From contig JANQRL010000059.1 of the NCBI GenBank assembly GCA_028284605.1, positions 19,489 to 83,488 of the forward strand: DNA of 64,000 nucleotides, in the 5' to 3' direction. Shown here piece by piece: positions 61,002 through 64,000 of the stretch. A program made the position numbers and the translations under genes. The notes under the pieces are model-generated. The model was given only the letters and a program-made list of their open reading frames with translations, did no database searches and was not told the DNA's origin. Within the stretch, counting starts at the first letter, position 1. Each line of letters begins with the position of its first letter. This stretch comes from Paracoccaceae bacterium. GTDB taxonomy: Bacteria; Pseudomonadota; Alphaproteobacteria; Rhodobacterales; Rhodobacteraceae.

Positions 61002-62213
61002 ATGGGGTTGGTGCTCGACTACAGATTCGACGAAGCGGCGGGCAGTGCGACCGCCGCGGATACCGGCGGCCCGACGGCCGAGGACGGCACCTTCATGGGC
61101 GATGCCACGACGGACGGGCTTGGGTCGGCCACGTTCGACGGCACTGGTGACTACGTCGAAGCCGCCGCCTCCAGCGCCTTCGACCTCTCCGAAGGCACGA
61201 TCCTGATCGAGGCGACCCAGGCGGTGACGGCCCCCGGCGACCGGTCCTGGGACTTCCCGGGGCCGCACACGCTCTTCTCCGTCGATGCGACGGGGTTTGG
61301 CGCCGGGGGACATTTGTCGATCTATATCACCAGCACCGGTCTTCTCGAGGTGCGCCACCAGACCCTCGATACCAGCTATGTCTATTCCGGCGGGTCGATT
61401 TCGCCCGGCCAGGCGTTCACCGTCCAGTATTCCTTCGGCCCCACCGGCAGCGTGCTCTCCGTCAACGGCACCGTCGTCGATACCGGGACCGTCCCGCTGA
61501 CCCTTGGCGGCGCGGCCGAGCCGCTGACCATCGGCGCCTCCCAGGCGGCGAGCGGCCTCGGCACGGCCGACAACCTGACCGGGTTCTTCGAGGGCGAGAT
61601 TTCCCGGGTCCGCATCGATGACGACGCGGTGGGCGCCGGGCCGGTGGCCTGTTTCACCGCCGGCACCCTGATCGACACGCCCTGGGGCCGACAGCCGGTA
61701 GAGAGCCTGACACCCGGCGATCTGGTCCTCACCCGGGATCAAGGGTCCTGCCCGGTCCGCGCTATCGTCGAGCGCCGGATCAGTGTGGCGGCACTGCGCC
61801 TGTTCCCCCGCCTGCGCCCGGTGGTCATCGCCCGAGGCGCGCTCGGCTGCGACCGGGAATTGCGGGTGTCGCGACAGCATTGCATGGAGTTCCGGGTCGG
61901 CGGCCGCCCGGTTCTGATCCGCGCCGCCCATCTGGCCCGCTTTGGCGATGGCCGGTTCCGTGTCGCGGAGGGCTGCCGAAAGGTGCGTTATGTCCACCTT
62001 CTGCTCGACCGCCACGAAATCGTCTTCGCCAACGGTGCACCGAGCGAGACCCTGCTTCCCGGCGCCTCGCTCACCCGCGACCTCCTGCCGGACATCGCCA
62101 CCCGCGCCCTCGCCGCCCCGTGCCGCCCGATCCTGAGCGGAGCCGATGCCCGAGCCGCCTTGCGCGAAGGCCGCGCAGTGGCCCCCGCGCAGGCGGCATT
62201 GCTGACCGGCTGA
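61002..62213 (+). CDS. LamG-like plus Hint-domain protein 3
   Basis: 403 aa. Residues 1 to about 210 are a concanavalin/LamG-like beta-sandwich (LDYRFDEAAGSATAADTGG, ATFDGTGDYVEAAAS, EGEISRVRIDDDAVG). From C217 follows an intact-looking Hint domain: ACFTAGTLIDTPWGRQPVESL, GDLVLTRDQG, VVIARGALGCDRELRVSRQH and KVRYVHLLLDRHEIVFANG (motifs in pieces). No signal peptide, so secretion, if any, would need a type I or similar system. Hint could autocleave the adhesive module. This is the only one of the three Hint proteins with the nucleophilic Cys. Confidence 0.85.
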   Translation: MGLVLDYRFDEAAGSATAADTGGPTAEDGTFMGDATTDGLGSATFDGTGDYVEAAASSAFDLSEGTILIEATQAVTAPGDRSWDFPGPHTLFSVDATGFGAGGHLSIYITSTGLLEVRHQTLDTSYVYSGGSISPGQAFTVQYSFGPTGSVLSVNGTVVDTGTVPLTLGGAAEPLTIGASQAASGLGTADNLTGFFEGEISRVRIDDDAVGAGPVACFTAGTLIDTPWGRQPVESLTPGDLVLTRDQGSCPVRAIVERRISVAALRLFPRLRPVVIARGALGCDRELRVSRQHCMEFRVGGRPVLIRAAHLARFGDGRFRVAEGCRKVRYVHLLLDRHEIVFANGAPSETLLPGASLTRDLLPDIATRALAAPCRPILSGADARAALREGRAVAPAQAALLTG

Positions 62214-62279
62214 GGACCCGCCGCTGGGCGCGGAAGGCGGGGGTTGCACCTGCCGGACCGGCCCCCTATCCCGCGGGCC

Positions 62280-63842
62280 ATGGACAGCCCCCAGCACGAC
62301 CGCCTCCTGATCATCGATTTCGGCTCTCAGGTCACCCAGCTCATCGCGCGGCGGCTGCGGGAGCTGAGCGTCTATTGCGAAATCCATCCGTTTCAGGCTG
62401 TCACCCAGGACTTTCTGAACGGCTTCGATCCTAAGGCGATCATCCTCTCAGGCGGCCCGGCCAGCGTTACGGAGGCTGACGCCCCGCGCCCGCCCTCCTG
62501 GGTGTTTTCCCGCGGCGTCCCGGTGCTCGGCATCTGCTACGGCCAGCAGGTGATGATGGACATGCTGGGTGGCGAAGTGGTGAGCGGCGACGGCACCGCG
62601 GAGTTCGGCCGCGCCTATGTCACCCCGACCGAGGACCGTATCGCGCTCCTCGACGGCTGGTTCGGGGACGGGGCGGAACAGGTCTGGATGTCCCATGGCG
62701 ACCATGTCAGCCGCCTCGCCCCCGGCTTCGAGGTCTATGGCACCTCGCCGAACGCGCCCTTTGCGATCACCGCCGATCTCGACCGCCGGTTCTATGCCGT
62801 GCAGTTCCACCCGGAGGTGCATCACACCCCGAACGGGCGCACGCTTTACGAGAATTTCGTCCGCGAGGCGGGCTTCACCGGCGACTGGACCATGGCCTCC
62901 TATCGCGACGAGGCCATCGCCCGGATCCGCGATCAGGTCGGCGACAGGCGGGTGATCTGTGCGCTCTCCGGCGGCGTCGACAGTTCCGTCGCCGCAGCGC
63001 TGATCCACGAGGCGGTGGGCGATCAGCTCACCTGCGTCTTCGTCGATCACGGGCTCCTGCGCTTGAACGAGGCCGAAGAGGTCGTCGGCATGTTCCGCGA
63101 CCACATGAACCTGCATGTGATCCACGCCGAGGAGCAGGAGCGCTTTCTCGGCGAATTGGAGGGCGTGAGCGACCCGGAGACCAAGCGCAAGATCATCGGC
63201 CGGCTCTTCATCGACGTGTTCCAGCACTATGCCGACCAGATCGACGGCGCGGCGTTCCTGGCCCAAGGCACGCTCTATCCGGATGTCATTGAATCGGTGA
63301 GCTTTTCCGGCGGGCCGTCGGTCACGATCAAGAGCCACCACAATGTCGGCGGCCTGCCGGAGAAGATGGGGCTGAAGCTGGTCGAACCCCTGCGCGAGCT
63401 CTTCAAGGACGAGGTCCGCGCCCTTGGCCACGAGCTGGGCCTGCCGGCCAGTTTCATCGGCCGCCACCCGTTCCCCGGCCCCGGCCTCGCGATCCGCTGC
63501 CCGGGCGAGATCACGCGAGAGAAGCTCGATATCCTGCGCAAGGCCGACGCGGTGTATCTCGACCAGATCCGCCGGCACGGGCTCTATGACGAGATCTGGC
63601 AGGCCTTCGTGGCGATCCTGCCGGTCCGCACCGTCGGGGTGATGGGGGATGGCCGCAGCTACGATTATGCCTGTGCGCTCCGCGCCGTGACCTCGGTGGA
63701 CGGCATGACCGCCGACACTTATCCGTTCAGCCATGAATTCCTCGGCGAAACCGCGACCCGGATCATCAACGAGGTGCGCGGCATCAACCGGGTGACCTAC
63801 GACATCACCTCGAAACCGCCGGGGACCATCGAATGGGAGTGA
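62280..63842 (+). CDS. guaA: GMP synthase (glutamine-hydrolysing)
   Basis: 520 aa. Class I glutaminase domain with nucleophile Cys86 in GICYGQQ and the His/Glu in [12 protein letters not shown] pyrophosphatase domain with the PP-loop [12 protein letters not shown] (about 225); C-terminal dimerisation domain ending KPPGTIEWE. It converts XMP to GMP. The start [20 protein letters not shown] is chosen over an upstream in-frame ATG at 62244. Paired palindromes follow its stop. Confidence 0.98.
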   Translation: MDSPQHDRLLIIDFGSQVTQLIARRLRELSVYCEIHPFQAVTQDFLNGFDPKAIILSGGPASVTEADAPRPPSWVFSRGVPVLGICYGQQVMMDMLGGEVVSGDGTAEFGRAYVTPTEDRIALLDGWFGDGAEQVWMSHGDHVSRLAPGFEVYGTSPNAPFAITADLDRRFYAVQFHPEVHHTPNGRTLYENFVREAGFTGDWTMASYRDEAIARIRDQVGDRRVICALSGGVDSSVAAALIHEAVGDQLTCVFVDHGLLRLNEAEEVVGMFRDHMNLHVIHAEEQERFLGELEGVSDPETKRKIIGRLFIDVFQHYADQIDGAAFLAQGTLYPDVIESVSFSGGPSVTIKSHHNVGGLPEKMGLKLVEPLRELFKDEVRALGHELGLPASFIGRHPFPGPGLAIRCPGEITREKLDILRKADAVYLDQIRRHGLYDEIWQAFVAILPVRTVGVMGDGRSYDYACALRAVTSVDGMTADTYPFSHEFLGETATRIINEVRGINRVTYDITSKPPGTIEWE

Positions 63843-63854
63843 TCCGGAGGGCCG

Positions 63855-64000
63855 CAAAACTCTTCGAAGAGTTTTGGCCAATTCCTTCGAAGGAATTGGC
63901 CCCCGGGACCGCCGGCCGCGAGACCCGGGCCCGCCCCGTGCCCCGTCCTGCCGTGCGCCGGAAAACTCTTCGAAGAGTTTTGCCCAGTTCCTTCGAAGAA
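63855..64000. repeat. Paired palindromes, copies 6 and 7
   Basis: After guaA: 22-bp palindrome 63855-63876 (core AACTCTTCGAAGAGTT), abutting 26-bp palindrome 63876-63901 (core ATTCCTTCGAAGGAAT). About 60 bp on, the same pair restarts: 63962-63981 (same AACTCTTCGAAGAGTT core) and a second cut by the window end (from about 63985, GTTCCTTCGAAGAA). The order of the two palindrome types is the same in both copies. No gene is visible in 63843-64000. Confidence 0.75.

Overview
The window is a high-GC bacterial chromosome segment. Gene content and order point to an alphaproteobacterium of the order Rhodobacterales (Rhodobacter/Roseobacter type). The clearest evidence is the dusB(nifR3)-ntrB-ntrC-ntrY-ntrX-trkA-trkH-hfq-hflX string, fused ispDF followed by pgpA and cinA, order-typical families (DUF6456/DUF6477, Hint-domain proteins, LuxR-type autoinducer-binding regulators), and FnrL-, SoxR- and CtrA-type sites. 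I saw no rRNA, tRNA, CRISPR array, phage or insertion sequence. This is ordinary chromosome with small accessory patches.

Layout. 1-2005: partial LuxR-type regulator, aroQ and a low-GC DUF4214 gene. 2280-8191: complete hypFABCDE hydrogenase maturation set with no hydrogenase structural genes in the window. 8551-12740: ectoine hydrolase (doeA-like), pseudouridine kinase/glycosidase (psuKG) and a DUF502 membrane protein. 12939-18335: small secreted protein, patatin-like lipase, 3-hydroxybutyrate dehydrogenase, MDR oxidoreductase, a candidate small RNA and a stand-alone oligopeptide-binding protein. 18623-22671: a perfect FnrL box ahead of a small protein and an overlapping chain of CoA ligase, DsbA-like, K+-channel-like and Bcr/CflA-type genes. 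22787-28236: mfd, an MFS transporter and an M48 protease. 28553-30834: a SoxR-controlled divergent pair (VOC protein / soxR) and an AruH-like aminotransferase. 31258-37154: MttB-like methyltransferase, beta-hydroxyacid dehydrogenase, penicillin acylase and Hint protein 1. 37388-49393: the minus-strand regulatory and potassium block. 49573-55602: ispDF-pgpA-cinA, COQ10-like protein, hpt, two c-type cytochromes and lipA. 55691-63842: Hint protein 2, the DUF6456/DUF6477 divergent pair with a CtrA site, a second MttB-like gene, a SMI1/KNR4 gene bracketed by 83-bp direct repeats, LamG-Hint protein 3 and guaA.

How it works together. NtrBC and NtrYX are the two nitrogen-responsive two-component systems, encoded next to TrkAH potassium uptake and the Hfq/HflX RNA regulators. 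The FnrL box, hyp genes and cytochromes fit a facultatively microaerobic lifestyle. PsuKG, doeA-like, bdhA, aminotransferase and MttB-like genes suggest scavenging of nucleosides, compatible solutes and methylated amines (inference).

The least explained signals are: a terminator-ended minus-strand small RNA (about 16403 to 16329) with a near-consensus promoter; a dispersed family of paired palindromes confined to gene 3' ends, mostly tail-to-tail; three Hint proteins of which two have lost the catalytic cysteine; and the repeat-bracketed SMI1/KNR4 gene.
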